A stretch of 64,000 nucleotides of DNA from Methylococcales bacterium (lineage in GTDB: Bacteria > Pseudomonadota > Gammaproteobacteria > Methylococcales > Methylomonadaceae): positions 1-64,000 of the forward strand of contig JASMBU010000003.1 in NCBI GenBank assembly GCA_030753675.1. Reading direction: 5' to 3'. Below are positions 9,874 to 22,994 of the stretch, one piece after another. The notes under the pieces are model-generated. The model was not told the origin of the DNA and searched no databases. It worked only from the letters and a program-made list of their open reading frames with translations. Both the position numbers and the translations under genes were made by a program. Position 1 is the stretch's first letter. Every line of letters begins with the position of its first letter.

Positions 9874-10545
9874 ATGAAAAAAGAAAATATCACTATTCGC
9901 ATCAATGACAAAATCTCAATCTCTTCCGTTTGGCACACGCCTGATTGTTATTCGAAAATATTAATTATTGCCCACGGTGCAGGTCAAGGCATGCTCTCGA
10001 ACTTTATTAGTCAACTCCATGAGGGTATTGCTGAAAAAGACATTCTTACCATTAAATTTAATTTTCCTTATATGGAAAAGGGCCGAAAAGCTCCCGACCG
10101 CGCCGCCCTTCTTAAAGCGACTTGGGAAGCTGTCATTCATTTTGTTTTGGAAAGAACTCAGAGTCGCCTTGAACAATTATATATTTCAGGAAAAAGTATG
10201 GGTGGACGATACGCAACACTGGTCGCGGCTAACACTGAATTAGCGATAGGAGGCCTTATTGTCTATGGTTACCCGCTACATGCACCCGGAAAGACGGATC
10301 GATTAAAGAATGAACATTTTCCTCAAATCACCTGCCCGTTATTAATTTTTCAGGGGACACGTGATACTTTAGGAAAAATTGAGCTATTAGAATCATCGCT
10401 CTTGAAAGTCCCTAAACCCGCCACATTAACGATTATTAACGGCGGCGATCATTCATTCAAGTTGTTAAAAAAACTCAATAAAAGTCCTGAGACTATGATG
10501 ACTGAACTCACGGAGAAAACCAGTGAATGGATCAAACAACATTAA
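9874..10545 (+). CDS. Alpha/beta-hydrolase, Tex30/KANL3-type
   Basis: The 223-residue protein has an alpha/beta-hydrolase fold: IIAHGAGQGM near the start forms the oxyanion-hole region, Gly-Lys-Ser-Met-Gly at about 108-112 is the nucleophile elbow, GTRDTLG holds the acid, and GGDHSFKLLKK the catalytic histidine. This layout, with a lysine before the serine, is typical of the small Tex30/KANL3-like hydrolases, whose substrates are unknown. It lies 89 bases after the Nif3-like gene and converges with rimO. Confidence 0.85.
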   Translation: MKKENITIRINDKISISSVWHTPDCYSKILIIAHGAGQGMLSNFISQLHEGIAEKDILTIKFNFPYMEKGRKAPDRAALLKATWEAVIHFVLERTQSRLEQLYISGKSMGGRYATLVAANTELAIGGLIVYGYPLHAPGKTDRLKNEHFPQITCPLLIFQGTRDTLGKIELLESSLLKVPKPATLTIINGGDHSFKLLKKLNKSPETMMTELTEKTSEWIKQH

Positions 10546-10593
10546 CTGGGCCTCATTGAGTGACCTTAAAAAGACTGTGACCGAGCCACAACG

Positions 10594-11904
10594 TTAAATT
10601 AATTTACCCCATAAATCATGCTCATCTGCATCTTCTATTTCAACCTTGACCCAGTCGCCTACATTTAAATGCGTTGCGCCATCAATAAATACCTGACCGT
10701 CAATTTCAGGGGCATCAAAACGACTTCGGGCTACCGCACCTTCAGCGACTACCTCATCAACCAACACTTTCTCAATGGTACCAATACGATTTTTCATTTT
10801 AGTCGTACTAATTTTAGCTTGATGCGCCATAAAACGTGCTAAACGATCTTCTTTTACTGCTTCAGGAACGGGGTCGGTCAATGTATTAGCAACAGCCCCC
10901 TTAACGGGCGAATAGGTGAAGCAACCAACGCGATCTAATTGTGCAGCTGTCAAAAATTCTAATAATAACTCAAACTCTGCTTCCGTTTCCCCCGGGAAAC
11001 CAACAATAAAAGTACTGCGTATAACTATCTCAGGACAAATATTACGCCAGGCTTGAATCCGCTCTAAATTATTTTCTGCTGCCGCAGGACGTTTCATTAA
11101 TTTTAGGATTCTGGGGCTAGCATGTTGAAAAGGTATATCCAAATAAGGCAGAACATTACCCTCAGCCATTAACGGAACTATATTATCAACGTGTGGATAA
11201 GGATAAACATAATGCATACGCACCCACACACCTAATTCACCCAATGCTCGTGCTAAATCATAAAACTGTGCTTTCCATACTTGTCCACGCCACGTACTTT
11301 CCCGATATTTAATATCTACACCATAAGCACTGGTATCTTGAGAGACAACCAACAATTCCTTGACCCCTGCAGCCACAAGTTTTTCAGCCTCGACCAAAAC
11401 ATCGTCAAAAGGTCGACTCACCAAATCACCTCGCATTGAAGGAATAATACAAAATGTACAGCGGTGATTACAGCCTTCCGATATTTTCAAATAAGCATAA
11501 TGACTGGGTGTCAACTTCACACCCTGAGGAGGCACTAAATTATTATAAGGCTCAGCTTCAATTGGGAGATGATCATGAACGGCAGCAACGACTTGATCAT
11601 AAGCATGCGCACCAGTCACACTCAAAACTTGTGGGTACTTAGCACGTATTTCATCTTCTCTAGATCCTAAACAGCCGGTCACAATAACCTTACCGTTCTC
11701 CGCAATCGCTTCTCCAATACTATCCAGTGATTCCTCAACAGCCGCATCAATAAAACCACAAGTGTTAACGACCACTAAATCAGCCCGATCATAATTAGCA
11801 ACAACCTGATATCCATCCATTCGCAGGGTTGTCAAAATACGCTCGCTATCAACCAAAGCCTTAGGGCAACCTAAACTAATAAATCCTACTGTAGGGTCTT
11901 TCAT
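10594..11904 (-). CDS. rimO: RimO, ribosomal protein S12 methylthiotransferase
   Basis: RimO is a radical SAM enzyme that methylthiolates an aspartate of ribosomal protein S12. Visible features are the N-terminal UPF0004 domain with cluster cysteines ([31 protein letters not shown]), the radical SAM motif Cys-Asn-His-Arg-Cys-Thr-Phe-Cys, [27 protein letters not shown], and a C-terminal TRAM domain ending DLWGKLI. I chose ATG 11904 because AAGAG lies six bases upstream of it. ATG 11910 and a TTG at 11940 are in-frame alternatives, but the TTG lies inside the end of cmoB. The gene follows cmoB closely on the same strand. Confidence 0.95.
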   Translation of the reverse strand: MKDPTVGFISLGCPKALVDSERILTTLRMDGYQVVANYDRADLVVVNTCGFIDAAVEESLDSIGEAIAENGKVIVTGCLGSREDEIRAKYPQVLSVTGAHAYDQVVAAVHDHLPIEAEPYNNLVPPQGVKLTPSHYAYLKISEGCNHRCTFCIIPSMRGDLVSRPFDDVLVEAEKLVAAGVKELLVVSQDTSAYGVDIKYRESTWRGQVWKAQFYDLARALGELGVWVRMHYVYPYPHVDNIVPLMAEGNVLPYLDIPFQHASPRILKLMKRPAAAENNLERIQAWRNICPEIVIRSTFIVGFPGETEAEFELLLEFLTAAQLDRVGCFTYSPVKGAVANTLTDPVPEAVKEDRLARFMAHQAKISTTKMKNRIGTIEKVLVDEVVAEGAVARSRFDAPEIDGQVFIDGATHLNVGDWVKVEIEDADEHDLWGKLI

Positions 11905-11917
11905 ACTCATCTCTTTT

Positions 11918-12892
11918 TTATAGTTTTTGTGCAACAACAATGGCCCGCATGGGTGCAGGCAATCCTTCGCAGGTTAAATCTTGATTATCAGGGTCTAAGA
12001 AATCTGGTAGTGAATTAAAAGTCATCCACTCGGTTTGGCGCTGTTCCTTTGGGGTCGTTTTGCTCACATCAATTAGTTGAATATTTTTAAATCCACAACG
12101 TTTTAACCAATGAATCAAAGCGTCGCAACTGGGCAAAAACCAAACATTACGCATTTTAGCGTAACGTTCACCGGGCATCATCACATGATGACAGTCACCT
12201 TCAGTGACTAACGTTTCCAAAACCAATTCACCCCCCGGACGTAAACAACGGTGCAAGTCTTTCAAATGATCAATCGGTGAGCGTCGATGATATAAAACAC
12301 CCATCGAAAAAACAGTATCAAATAACGCCAATGGTTGTGGAATCTGTTCTAATGTCAACGGCAATACATAAATCGGCGCTTCACCATAAAGCTTTCTAAT
12401 CACTTGAAATTGCATCACATTAATCATGGTAGGATCAACACCAACAACCATTCTGGCTTGTTCACCGAGCATACGCCAACAATGATAACCATTACCACAA
12501 CCAACATCCAACACCAAACGATTCCGCAGTGGTTCTATAGCCGCTTTCAATCTGTCCCATTTCAAGTCAGAACGCCATTCTGTATCAATGGAAACCCCTA
12601 ATAGCGTGAAAGGACCTTTGCGCCATGGATGAAAAGCTTTTAACTTATCCTTTAACTCCTCCTGAAACTCCAGCGTAATATCAGTGGCGCCACCAATAAC
12701 AATAGAACTCTCACGCAACCCCTCCAGAGAACCAAAACCTTCAGGTAATGCTTCAACAATGTTTTTCCAAACACTCAAGCTACCGTGTCTTTTCTGATTA
12801 AATGCTTCAGCTATTTGAGTCGGTATAATTTTCACCCATTGATCTGCATTGGCTGCAGTCAACGCTCTATATAACGGATCGTAGTCAATCAT
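11918..12892 (-). CDS. cmoB: CmoB, tRNA U34 carboxymethyltransferase
   Basis: CmoB transfers the carboxymethyl group of carboxy-SAM to 5-hydroxyuridine at tRNA position 34, giving uridine-5-oxyacetic acid for expanded wobble decoding. Family motifs are clear: [20 protein letters not shown], the SAM-binding [26 protein letters not shown] and [19 protein letters not shown] 12892 is chosen because it gives the family-typical MIDYDPLY start and overlaps the cmoA stop as ATGA. The preceding gene makes the carboxy-SAM donor, so both steps are co-expressed. Confidence 0.96.
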   Translation of the reverse strand: MIDYDPLYRALTAANADQWVKIIPTQIAEAFNQKRHGSLSVWKNIVEALPEGFGSLEGLRESSIVIGGATDITLEFQEELKDKLKAFHPWRKGPFTLLGVSIDTEWRSDLKWDRLKAAIEPLRNRLVLDVGCGNGYHCWRMLGEQARMVVGVDPTMINVMQFQVIRKLYGEAPIYVLPLTLEQIPQPLALFDTVFSMGVLYHRRSPIDHLKDLHRCLRPGGELVLETLVTEGDCHHVMMPGERYAKMRNVWFLPSCDALIHWLKRCGFKNIQLIDVSKTTPKEQRQTEWMTFNSLPDFLDPDNQDLTCEGLPAPMRAIVVAQKL

Positions 12893-13620
12893 TTCAATGC
12901 CAAAATAGAGGCAAAATTGAAATATTGGAACCACACTTCACTACTTTCAAAACCAATACCTCGAAGCCGTTCCTGATGTTCGACTAAGGTTTCAGGTAAT
13001 AAAATATTATCAAGCGCCAAACGTTTTTGACTTATCTCAAGGTCACTATAGCCATTAGCCTTCTTGAAAATATGGTGCATATCGGTATGCAATTCATTCT
13101 GGCGATCGTCAGAAAATTGCAACTTCTCCGACAGAACAAGAATACCACCCGGCAACAATCCATGAAAAACATGGGTCAATAAGGCTAACCGGTCATCGCG
13201 TGGTAAAAATTGCAAGGTAAAATTAAGCACCACGACAGAGGCTTTCTTCACAACTATTTCACGTACGTCTGCTTCAATCACTTGAACCGGGATTACGCCA
13301 TCATCTTCATTCACTAGTCGCTGACACTGTTCAATCATTGCCGGTGAATTATCCACTGCAATAATTTCGCAAGTGCTCTCAGTGATCTGGTGCCGCATGG
13401 ATAACGTAGCCGCACCTAATGAACAACCCAAATCATAGCAAATACTATTCGGTTGAACAAAACGCTCAGACAGGAGTCCTATCGCCGATATCATCGCTCT
13501 ATAACCGGGCACAGAACGCTGAATCATATCCGGAAACACCGTTGCAACAGAGGCATCAAATTTAAAATCAGCAACCTCTGCAAGAGGCTTAGAAAAAATT
13601 GAATCTACGCTAGATGCCAT
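12889..13620 (-). CDS. cmoA: CmoA, carboxy-S-adenosylmethionine synthase
   Basis: CmoA makes carboxy-S-adenosyl-L-methionine from SAM and prephenate. The 243-residue protein shows the family signature [13 protein letters not shown], the SAM-binding [41 protein letters not shown] and [19 protein letters not shown]. Its TGA stop overlaps the cmoB ATG by four bases (ATGA), a typical translational coupling. Length and motifs match the enterobacterial enzyme. Confidence 0.96.
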   Translation of the reverse strand: MASSVDSIFSKPLAEVADFKFDASVATVFPDMIQRSVPGYRAMISAIGLLSERFVQPNSICYDLGCSLGAATLSMRHQITESTCEIIAVDNSPAMIEQCQRLVNEDDGVIPVQVIEADVREIVVKKASVVVLNFTLQFLPRDDRLALLTHVFHGLLPGGILVLSEKLQFSDDRQNELHTDMHHIFKKANGYSDLEISQKRLALDNILLPETLVEHQERLRGIGFESSEVWFQYFNFASILALK

Positions 13621-13651
13621 TACTTACAATAACAGTCCCGTCTGGTTTTTC

Positions 13652-14266
13652 TCAAGGCGCCAAAGCCGCGACATTATTGTCATGTAGCTTATCAATCATT
13701 TTTTGTAAGGATCCAATCTTCTTAATCTGTCCATTAAAACTACTTCTATAATTAGTAACCAGACTGACACCCTCAATAATAATATCGTAAACCAGCCAAC
13801 GCCCTTTTTTCAGATGCATCCGGTAATTTACCGAAATAGGTTGTATTCCCGGCTGTAAAACTTCTGTTTTGACAACTGTCTTTTTAGCATCGTTAGCCAA
13901 TCTCAAGGGTAAATAACGAATTGACCATTCTTTAAATTCCAAAAATGCCCGCGCATAGGTACGAATTAATTTCACCTTAAATGCTTCTGTGAACGCAACC
14001 CGCTGCTCAGGCGTCGCCTTTTTCCACTGCTTACCCAGAACTAACATTGAAATACGTTCAAAGTTAACACGCGGCTCAATAATTGTTGTTACGTTATTGA
14101 AAACTGTTGGAAAGTCTTTACCCACAGTTTCATCTTCTAAGCTGGCTTTAAACCGAGTAGATGCTTCATTCAAAACAAACTGGGGAGCCAATAAATCAGC
14201 GGCTAAGACTGGTTTCAGAGGCATTAGCAATAAAGCTAAAAGCAAGATCCTTATGTTGTTATCCAT
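13652..14266 (-). CDS. mlaC: MlaC-family periplasmic phospholipid-binding protein (toluene tolerance Ttg2D)
   Basis: MlaC shuttles phospholipids between the outer and inner membrane in the Mla pathway. The 204-residue protein begins with a cleavable Sec signal (ILLLALLLMPLKPVLAAD, cut near residue 22) followed by an MlaC/Tgt2 domain: LGKQWKKATPEQRVAFTEAF, LIRTYARAFLEF and VYDIIIEGVSLVTNYRSSF are characteristic. No mlaFEDB genes are adjacent; the neighbours are cmoA and, divergently, hemB. It may serve a transporter encoded elsewhere or be a solitary paralogue. Confidence 0.88.
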   Translation of the reverse strand: MDNNIRILLLALLLMPLKPVLAADLLAPQFVLNEASTRFKASLEDETVGKDFPTVFNNVTTIIEPRVNFERISMLVLGKQWKKATPEQRVAFTEAFKVKLIRTYARAFLEFKEWSIRYLPLRLANDAKKTVVKTEVLQPGIQPISVNYRMHLKKGRWLVYDIIIEGVSLVTNYRSSFNGQIKKIGSLQKMIDKLHDNNVAALAP

Positions 14267-14398
14267 TTCCTATTAACTCCGCTATAGTTTCATTAAAGTT
14301 TAATTAACTACACGTCTATATATTATCAATAAAATTTTTTTTATAAATCCCTGATACAATGCAATTAAACTAAATCCAACTGTCTATTTTATCTTTAA

Positions 14399-16229
<1,831 letters not shown>

Positions 16230-16265
16230 CGGACTACTCGCTTTATTATGAACCCCAGCAAGACC

Positions 16266-16814
16266 TTACAACAATGGTTCTTGCTCGGATAAATATTGGT
16301 CCTTTAACTGTCTATAATGATTACACGAATAGACCAGGTAGTCCTTCTCTGTTGCAGTTAACACTCTGACCTGACGCACCGGTGAGCCATGATATAAAAA
16401 CCCACTCTCCAAATGCTTTCCCGGTGGCACTAAGGCACCTGCACCCAGCATCACAAAGTCATCTAACACCGCTCCATCCATCACAATGGTGCCGATACCA
16501 ATTAAACAATGATCACCAATGGTACAAGCATGCAAGACCGCACGATGCCCAACCGTGACACCGACACCTAAGGTTAATGAAAATCCACCCGGCGCATAAG
16601 GACTATCATGGGAAACATGAAGAATCGCCCCATCCTGTATATTACAAACCTCCCCTATCGTAATTTGTTGAACATCACCTCGTACGATAGCCATAGGCCA
16701 AATTGATACATGGTCTGATAAAACAACATCCCCAATAACCCGAGCCGTTGTATCAATAAATACACCTTCCCCGACTCGTGGTTGCAAACCCTTAAAACTT
16801 TTTAGTGTTACCAT
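16266..16814 (-). CDS. Gamma-carbonic anhydrase-like protein (YrdA family)
   Basis: The 182-residue protein is a left-handed beta-helix hexapeptide-repeat protein, with repeats such as VIGDVVLSDHVSIWPMAIV and ACTIGDHCLIGIGTIVMDGA. Histidines matching gamma-carbonic-anhydrase metal ligands are visible in AILHVSHD and VGHRAVLHAC. YrdA-type proteins bind zinc, but carbonic anhydrase activity is often not shown. It converges with aroE, 36 bases away. Confidence 0.9.
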   Translation of the reverse strand: MVTLKSFKGLQPRVGEGVFIDTTARVIGDVVLSDHVSIWPMAIVRGDVQQITIGEVCNIQDGAILHVSHDSPYAPGGFSLTLGVGVTVGHRAVLHACTIGDHCLIGIGTIVMDGAVLDDFVMLGAGALVPPGKHLESGFLYHGSPVRQVRVLTATEKDYLVYSCNHYRQLKDQYLSEQEPLL

Positions 16815-16982
16815 AAAATAAAAATCCTTCTTAAAACTAACATGACCTTGGTTGCAAATAACAAGAATGCTCTTGAAACAAGTAAAATTAATGATACGAT
16901 AAATTGATAACTATTAATATCCACCCCTAATAAGAACGTCATTAAACCTTGATCCCTACTTTAATTAACGCATAATAAAATA

Positions 16983-19022
16983 ATGAACAACCCGTTACTG
17001 ACTACAGAGACCTTACCTCCATTTTCAAAAATAGAGCCCGAGCACATTGAGCCTGCTATCGATTACTTGCTTGAAGAATGTCGCGCTCTGGTCAAAATAA
17101 AAACACAATTGACAGAACCTTTTAGCTGGGAAAACTTTGTTGATCCCATTGAAAAAATAGAAGACCGCCTCAATAAAGCCTGGTCTCCTATCAGCCATAT
17201 CAATTCAGTTGTTAACAACAAAGACATTCGTGAAGCTTATAATGCCTGCCTACCTAAACTAAGTCAGTATTCCACTGAAATGGGCCAGAACAAGGCGCTT
17301 TACAATGCCTACAATCAAATTGCTAATGACCCTGATTTCTCAACCTTAAGTCAAGGTCAACAAAAAACCATCCAAAATGCATTACGTGATTTTGAACTTT
17401 CTGGCATCAGTCTTACTCCAGGCCAACAAGTTCGTTACCGAGAAATCAGCCAAGAATTGACTACATTAACCAGTAAATTTGAGGAAAATGTTCTCGATGC
17501 GACACATGCTTGGAAAAAACATATCCTAGATGAAACGCTGCTTGCTGGGCTGCCTGCATCAACCTGCACCTTGGCAAAAACAACAGCTGAAACAGATGGC
17601 CTTTCAGGCTGGGTATTAACCTTAGATTTCCCCTGTTATCTTGCCGTTATGACTTATGCTGATAATCCTGAACTGCGTCAAGAAATCTATACAGCCTTTG
17701 CCACACGAGCATCAGAAGTTAATCCCGAAACAGCGCAATGGGACAATACTCAGGTCATGGATGATCTGTTAGCACTGCGGCATGAAAAATCGCAACTTTT
17801 AGGCTTTAATAACTATGCTGAATTATCACTAGCCACTAAAATGGCTGACAACCCTCAGCAAGTCACCGATTTCTTAGAAGACCTTGCAAATAAATCAAAA
17901 GAGCACGCACAAAAAGATTTTGATGCCCTACAACAATTTGCTCGACAGGAATATAACGTAAAACAATTGGACGCCTGGGATATCAATTATTTCTCAGAAA
18001 AAATGCGACAACAACACCTTGAATTGTCACAAGAAGAAATACGTAACTACTTTCCAATCACCCGCGTCCTCCCTGGCTTATTCACTATAGTCAACAAACT
18101 ATACGGCTTAACCATTAGTGAAATTCATGATTTTGATCGTTGGCATTCAGATGTTCGTTTTTTTGAAATACACGACAAAAACAAGGTCATGCGAGGTAAA
18201 TTCTACTTGGACCTATACGCACGCCCCAATAAACGTGGCGGTGCCTGGATGGACGACTGTGTCTCACGCAAAAATGGCCCTGAGGGTCTACAAACACCGG
18301 TCGCCTATCTAACCTGTAACTTCACCCCCCCCTCCAGCGATGACCCTGCTCTACTGAGTCACGATGAAGTCATTACCTTATTTCATGAGTTTGGTCATGG
18401 GTTACATCATATGTTAACCCAAGTAGATGCGCTATCCGTCTCAGGAATCAACGGTGTTCAATGGGATGCCGTAGAATTACCCAGTCAATTTATGGAAAAC
18501 TGGTGCTGGCAAAAATCTGCTCTAGAAATTATTTCTGGGCATTATAAGTCCGGCAACCCTCTCCCTGAATCATTGTTAGACAAGATGTTAGCCGCCAAAA
18601 ACTTTCAATCCGGTATGTTCATGATTCGACAACTGGAATTTAGTTTATTTGATTTCCAAATTCATCTTAATTTCAACCCACGCGAACCCAGTAATATTTA
18701 TTCCACCCTATCCGCTATTCGTAATCAATTTTCAGTCGTGATTCCACCATCGTTTAACCGTTTCGCTCACAGTTTCTCACACATTTTTGCCGGCGGTTAT
18801 GCCGCAGGTTATTACAGTTATAAATGGGCTGAATTATTATCCTGTGATGCCTTCTCACGGTTTGAGGAAGAAGGTATTTTCAACCCTCAAACCGGCCATG
18901 CTTTTTTAACCCACATTTTAGAAAAAGGTGGCAGCATTGATGCAATGGACTTATTTGTTGATTTCAGAGGCCGAGAACCCACTATTGATGCACTACTACA
19001 ACATAATGGAATAATGGTATGA
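16983..19022 (+). CDS. prlC: PrlC, oligopeptidase A (M3 metallopeptidase)
   Basis: Oligopeptidase A is a cytoplasmic zinc endopeptidase that degrades short peptides, including cleaved signal peptides. The 679-residue protein has the thermolysin-type motif [12 protein letters not shown] at about residues 467-478, the downstream glutamate in [14 protein letters not shown], and the M3-typical [15 protein letters not shown]. Length matches the E. coli enzyme. Its TGA overlaps the ubiD ATG by four bases (ATGA), so the two genes are translationally coupled despite unrelated roles. Confidence 0.95.
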   Translation: MNNPLLTTETLPPFSKIEPEHIEPAIDYLLEECRALVKIKTQLTEPFSWENFVDPIEKIEDRLNKAWSPISHINSVVNNKDIREAYNACLPKLSQYSTEMGQNKALYNAYNQIANDPDFSTLSQGQQKTIQNALRDFELSGISLTPGQQVRYREISQELTTLTSKFEENVLDATHAWKKHILDETLLAGLPASTCTLAKTTAETDGLSGWVLTLDFPCYLAVMTYADNPELRQEIYTAFATRASEVNPETAQWDNTQVMDDLLALRHEKSQLLGFNNYAELSLATKMADNPQQVTDFLEDLANKSKEHAQKDFDALQQFARQEYNVKQLDAWDINYFSEKMRQQHLELSQEEIRNYFPITRVLPGLFTIVNKLYGLTISEIHDFDRWHSDVRFFEIHDKNKVMRGKFYLDLYARPNKRGGAWMDDCVSRKNGPEGLQTPVAYLTCNFTPPSSDDPALLSHDEVITLFHEFGHGLHHMLTQVDALSVSGINGVQWDAVELPSQFMENWCWQKSALEIISGHYKSGNPLPESLLDKMLAAKNFQSGMFMIRQLEFSLFDFQIHLNFNPREPSNIYSTLSAIRNQFSVVIPPSFNRFAHSFSHIFAGGYAAGYYSYKWAELLSCDAFSRFEEEGIFNPQTGHAFLTHILEKGGSIDAMDLFVDFRGREPTIDALLQHNGIMV

Positions 19023-20476
19023 GTTATAAAGACTTACGAGATTTCTTAACCTTACTTGAAACCTCTGGGGAACTTAAAAGAATACAATACCCTGCTGACC
19101 CTTATTTAGAAATCACCGAGATATGCGACCGCATGTTAAAGCAAAATGGGCCTGCTTTATTGTTTGAAACACCCAAAAACTCTACTACGCCCTTATTAGG
19201 CAATTTATTCGGCACGTCACACCGTGTTGCTCTGGGGATGGGGGCAGAATCAATTACCGAATTACGCGAAGTCGGTAAGTTACTCGCTTACCTTAAAGAA
19301 CCAGAACCGCCTAAAGGAATGAAAGACGCCGTCAAAAAACTGCCCGTCTTCAAAAAAGTTCTGCACATGGCCCCTAAAATCATTAAAAATCCTAAGTGCC
19401 AAGAAACAGTGATTGAAAGTAGCGATGTTGACCTATCGAACTACCCTATACAAACTTGTTGGCCAAAAGATATCGGGCCACTGATTACTTGGGCATTAGT
19501 CATTACTAAAGGACCTAATAAAGAACGCCAAAACCTCGGCATTTACCGACTACAAGTTTTAGAAAAAAACAAGGTTATTATGCGCTGGCTAGCCCATCGA
19601 GGAGGCGCTCTAGACTTCAAAGAATGGCAAGAAACCCACCCCGGAAAACCCTTCCCAATTGCCGTTGCTTTAGGCGCAGATCCTGCCACTATCCTAGGAG
19701 CCGTTACGCCTATTCCTGATAGCCTATCTGAATATGCCTTCTCTGGCTTATTAAGGGGTAATAAAACTGAAGTGTCCCAATGCCTTAGCCATGACCTCCA
19801 AGTACCTGCCTCTGCTGAAATTGTTTTAGAAGGATTTATTTACCCTGATGAGATGGCGCCAGAAGGACCCTTCGGTGATCATACCGGCTATTACAATGAA
19901 GTCGAAGAGTTTCCTATTTTCACTATTGAAAAGATTACTCAACGAGAAAAACCAATCTACCATAGCACTTATACCGGTCGCCCTCCCGATGAACCCGCTA
20001 TTTTAGGGGTCGCACTTAATGAGGTGTTTATACCTATTTTGCAAAAACAATTCCCCGAAATTATTGATTTTTATCTGCCACCTGAAGGGTGCTCCTACCG
20101 CATGGCCGTGATTAGCATAAAAAAACAATACATCGGTCATGCCAAAAGGGTCATGCTAGGGACATGGTCTTTTTTGCGTCAATTCATGTATACAAAATTT
20201 GTTGTCGTTGTTGACGATGATGTCGATGCGCGAAATTGGGAGGATGTCATTTGGGCCATGACAACCCGCATGGACCCCGCGAGAGATATTACCCTGCTAG
20301 AAAATACTCCGATTGACTATTTAGATTTTGCATCACCAGTCTCCGGCTTAGGCTCAAAAGCCGGTTTTGATGCGACTAACAAATGGCCTGGAGAAACGAC
20401 ACGAGAGTGGGGTGAACCGATAGTGAAATCAGCTGAAATCATCAAAAAAGTAGATGAAATATGGTCTAGCTTATAA
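19019..20476 (+). CDS. ubiD: UbiD, 4-hydroxy-3-polyprenylbenzoate decarboxylase
   Basis: UbiD decarboxylates the polyprenylated 4-hydroxybenzoate intermediate of ubiquinone synthesis with the prenylated flavin cofactor made by UbiX. The 485-residue protein shows [20 protein letters not shown], the catalytic-loop [13 protein letters not shown] and [19 protein letters not shown]. It is coupled to prlC by an ATGA overlap. Its last 11 bases overlap the 3' end of the convergent hemY. Confidence 0.95.
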   Translation: MSYKDLRDFLTLLETSGELKRIQYPADPYLEITEICDRMLKQNGPALLFETPKNSTTPLLGNLFGTSHRVALGMGAESITELREVGKLLAYLKEPEPPKGMKDAVKKLPVFKKVLHMAPKIIKNPKCQETVIESSDVDLSNYPIQTCWPKDIGPLITWALVITKGPNKERQNLGIYRLQVLEKNKVIMRWLAHRGGALDFKEWQETHPGKPFPIAVALGADPATILGAVTPIPDSLSEYAFSGLLRGNKTEVSQCLSHDLQVPASAEIVLEGFIYPDEMAPEGPFGDHTGYYNEVEEFPIFTIEKITQREKPIYHSTYTGRPPDEPAILGVALNEVFIPILQKQFPEIIDFYLPPEGCSYRMAVISIKKQYIGHAKRVMLGTWSFLRQFMYTKFVVVVDDDVDARNWEDVIWAMTTRMDPARDITLLENTPIDYLDFASPVSGLGSKAGFDATNKWPGETTREWGEPIVKSAEIIKKVDEIWSSL

Positions 20477-21776
20477 GCTTTTCATCACTACCGCTAACGG
20501 GTTCTGCGACTTCGTTAGCGGTATCTTCAGCAATCACCAATGGCTCATCAGGACTACGCTCAATCGTCTTTACTAATTGATTTGAGTGCATGACTAGCCC
20601 TTGCTTAAAAAATTCTGCCGCTTTCTCAAAATCTCCTTTCATGGCCATGATCTCAGCTAACATATGATAGGCCGATACTGCTGGATTTAATTCAATACTT
20701 CTGGTTAAAAAAGCTTGGGCTTGTTCCCAATTTTCGGCCACATAAAATAATTTACCGACAACTCGAAGCAATACTGCATTTCGAGGGTACAATTGAGCCC
20801 ACTGTTCTGCGACTTGTATTTGTCGCGCCATATCATCCGATACAATATCCCCATAAAGCTCAAGTAATGTATCTTCCTTATCAACCATTAAATGCTCAAC
20901 AAGTTTGGCTTCAACCCTAGCACCTGCACCGCATTGAATCATAGCGGTAAAATAACCAACCGCTATCGCTTTAACTCCTTTAATATCGGCAGGGATATCT
21001 GCCCACAATCTCTCGACATCTTGCGCGTCGCCCTTTTCCCCTTGTTGCACTAATAACCCACCGTACACATTGAGCGCTAAGGTTTTTCGTTCGGTTGCAA
21101 GCAATACCTTGTTCTTATCTAGAACCGGAAATAATTCCACTAGAGACTGCCAATCATCCTGCTTTAAATAAGCCTGATAGAGTAATTTAATAAGTCCTGA
21201 ATGCGAGGCATCTAGGGCCTGTAAGTGCAACAAGGTTTCTTGGGCTTCAGCATAATGATCCTGCGACAACTCGAGCTCTGCCTTTGTTAGGCCAATAGCA
21301 AATTCTGAACCAGTAAACTGGTCTGCTGCCATATTCAGATAACTATCCCGACTATCAAATGCGCCGCGTAAATGAGCCGCCCTAGCGGCCGTTAAGTAAT
21401 AAACCAAAGGTGCCGAACTACTGGGTGCATGCTTAATTAGAATCTTCTCAGAACGCTCCCAATTCCCTTCAGCATAATCTACCAGACCAGAAACAAGCGC
21501 TTCTTTGGAGCGATTTAAGATAACATTATGACCCTTCGATTTTATTTTATTAGGTAACCGAATGCACCAACCTAACCACCGCACCAGTAGATAGAAAACA
21601 GTAAAACCAAACCATAAAACAACGGTAAAAAAAGCTAAGGTACTTTCCAGTGACCAGCGACCAATCCCAAGAATGACATAACCTGGATCATCATGATCAA
21701 AGAGCGTTTCCCATGCGTAATAGACCGCTACAACCAACAGCATCAAGGAAACTAAAAAATAAAAAATTCTTTTCAC
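20466..21776 (-). CDS. hemY: HemY, inner-membrane TPR protein of the heme operon
   Basis: HemY of gammaproteobacteria is a membrane protein with two N-terminal membrane segments (residues about 4-20 and 40-65 here) and a large periplasmic-side domain of tetratricopeptide repeats, for example [23 protein letters not shown]. It is linked to heme synthesis by position; its biochemical role is unresolved. It is unrelated to protoporphyrinogen oxidase HemY. The start is GTG at 21776, preceded by GAGGGG eight bases upstream. The end overlaps convergent ubiD. Confidence 0.88.
   Translation of the reverse strand: MKRIFYFLVSLMLLVVAVYYAWETLFDHDDPGYVILGIGRWSLESTLAFFTVVLWFGFTVFYLLVRWLGWCIRLPNKIKSKGHNVILNRSKEALVSGLVDYAEGNWERSEKILIKHAPSSSAPLVYYLTAARAAHLRGAFDSRDSYLNMAADQFTGSEFAIGLTKAELELSQDHYAEAQETLLHLQALDASHSGLIKLLYQAYLKQDDWQSLVELFPVLDKNKVLLATERKTLALNVYGGLLVQQGEKGDAQDVERLWADIPADIKGVKAIAVGYFTAMIQCGAGARVEAKLVEHLMVDKEDTLLELYGDIVSDDMARQIQVAEQWAQLYPRNAVLLRVVGKLFYVAENWEQAQAFLTRSIELNPAVSAYHMLAEIMAMKGDFEKAAEFFKQGLVMHSNQLVKTIERSPDEPLVIAEDTANEVAEPVSGSDEKLIS
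20491..20521. other. Perfect 9-bp inverted repeat inside the 3' end of hemY, 15 bases past the ubiD stop
   Basis: CCGCTAACG (20491-20499) and CGTTAGCGG (20513-20521) can form a GC-rich hairpin with a 13-base loop. No T-run follows on either strand. It lies within hemY coding sequence, 14 bases after the ubiD stop, so it could stabilise or end the ubiD mRNA. The function is inferred from position only. Confidence 0.4.
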
Positions 21777-21809
21777 GCTAAAAACCCCTCAATAAATCTT
21801 AACCCGTAA

Positions 21810-22994
21810 TTACAAGGCTTTATCGGCTTCGACTCTCAATTTACTAATATTCCTCAACATAGTCAGTGATTTACTCACATCGGGTATATCACTATGGATC
21901 GGTGTATTTTGTAACTCTTTAATATCTAAAATAATCTGTGTTGCTTGTTCATTAGCCTCATAATTACTTTTTATCCAAAGTTTTGAATCTTCAAGATCTT
22001 GTTTGAAAAGGTCATCTTGGTGTTGTAACAACGAGAGCTTAGCCACTTCAATTCTAAGTTTTAATTGTTGCTTAATAAAATGCGCATCTCCGTGAGAAAT
22101 AATTGCACGTACCGGTTGTTCGGCACGGCGTATACTCACCAATCCATTGAGGTCCGCCAATAAATCTACAAACCATTGCTCCTCACCATCTTCAGATTCA
22201 ACATTACTCACCAAGTCAACGGCAACTTTCTTCCCTGTGTAAGGGAATCGAAGCGTTAACGTCTCTGAATCCTTAGCAATCAACTTTAGCTTTGAATAAA
22301 TACCGACAACATCAGGAACTTGAACTTTCTGTAACAAAGAAATTTCTGTTGCGATTTCTTCACGTACTTTAAAAACACCGCCTCCGCCGCTTTCTCTAAG
22401 GCGCTGATCTGCAGCAGTGAGCGCTTTGATGGCCGCATTGACATCGCCGACAAGATGTAACCGCTGGTTAGCAACAGTCAACAAATATTCTGCATCAGCA
22501 ATTAACCAATCTCCACGTGTTTTCCCTAATTGCCTTTTAATTTGCTCTATAGAAATACTCAACTCTTTCTTATTCGCTGCTAACTTTTCATCATTTAATC
22601 CTGAAAAGTTCTCCAACGCCTGATTAACAGCCTGATCTTGATTCGTAATTTCAGACTCCATCGTTGAAAATTGCGTTTGGATAGTTGCAAACTGTAATTG
22701 CATAGCCGCTAACTGTTTCTGGTATTCCGTCATCTGCCCAGATATTTCAATTAACTGTGAATCTTCCTTATGAACTTCATTGGTTAGCTCGCTCAAATCA
22801 TCACGTTGAATTTCAAACAGATAGAAGCCAATTCCCGCAATGGCCAACACCAAAAAAATATTCAATAAGCCCAACCAAAGACCTTGTTGAGAACCGCCCT
22901 TAGCGTTTGCCACCACAGGACTTACAGTGTTGTTTTCACTACTCGTAGATTCATCAGCTTTATCTTGTATTTCTTCAGCCACAATGCTCTCCAT
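21810..22994 (-). CDS. hemX: HemX, membrane-anchored coiled-coil protein of the heme operon
   Basis: This 394-residue protein matches the HemX family (often misnamed uroporphyrinogen-III methyltransferase). An acidic cytoplasmic N terminus is followed by one membrane segment (WLGLLNIFLVLAIAGIGFYL, about residues 40-59) and a coiled coil rich in Gln and Glu, then the globular HemX domain (DWLIADAEYLLTVANQRL, VRAIISHGDAHFIKQQLKLR). No methyltransferase motifs are present, so no catalytic role is assigned. It starts 20 bases before the end of hemD. Confidence 0.9.
   Translation of the reverse strand: MESIVAEEIQDKADESTSSENNTVSPVVANAKGGSQQGLWLGLLNIFLVLAIAGIGFYLFEIQRDDLSELTNEVHKEDSQLIEISGQMTEYQKQLAAMQLQFATIQTQFSTMESEITNQDQAVNQALENFSGLNDEKLAANKKELSISIEQIKRQLGKTRGDWLIADAEYLLTVANQRLHLVGDVNAAIKALTAADQRLRESGGGGVFKVREEIATEISLLQKVQVPDVVGIYSKLKLIAKDSETLTLRFPYTGKKVAVDLVSNVESEDGEEQWFVDLLADLNGLVSIRRAEQPVRAIISHGDAHFIKQQLKLRIEVAKLSLLQHQDDLFKQDLEDSKLWIKSNYEANEQATQIILDIKELQNTPIHSDIPDVSKSLTMLRNISKLRVEADKAL

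Noticed and set aside
20466-21776. HemY as a protoporphyrinogen oxidase
   Set aside because: The protein is a two-helix membrane protein with TPR repeats and has no FAD-binding motif; only the gene name is shared.
21810-22994. HemX as uroporphyrinogen-III methyltransferase
   Set aside because: No SAM-methyltransferase motifs; it is a membrane-anchored coiled-coil protein.
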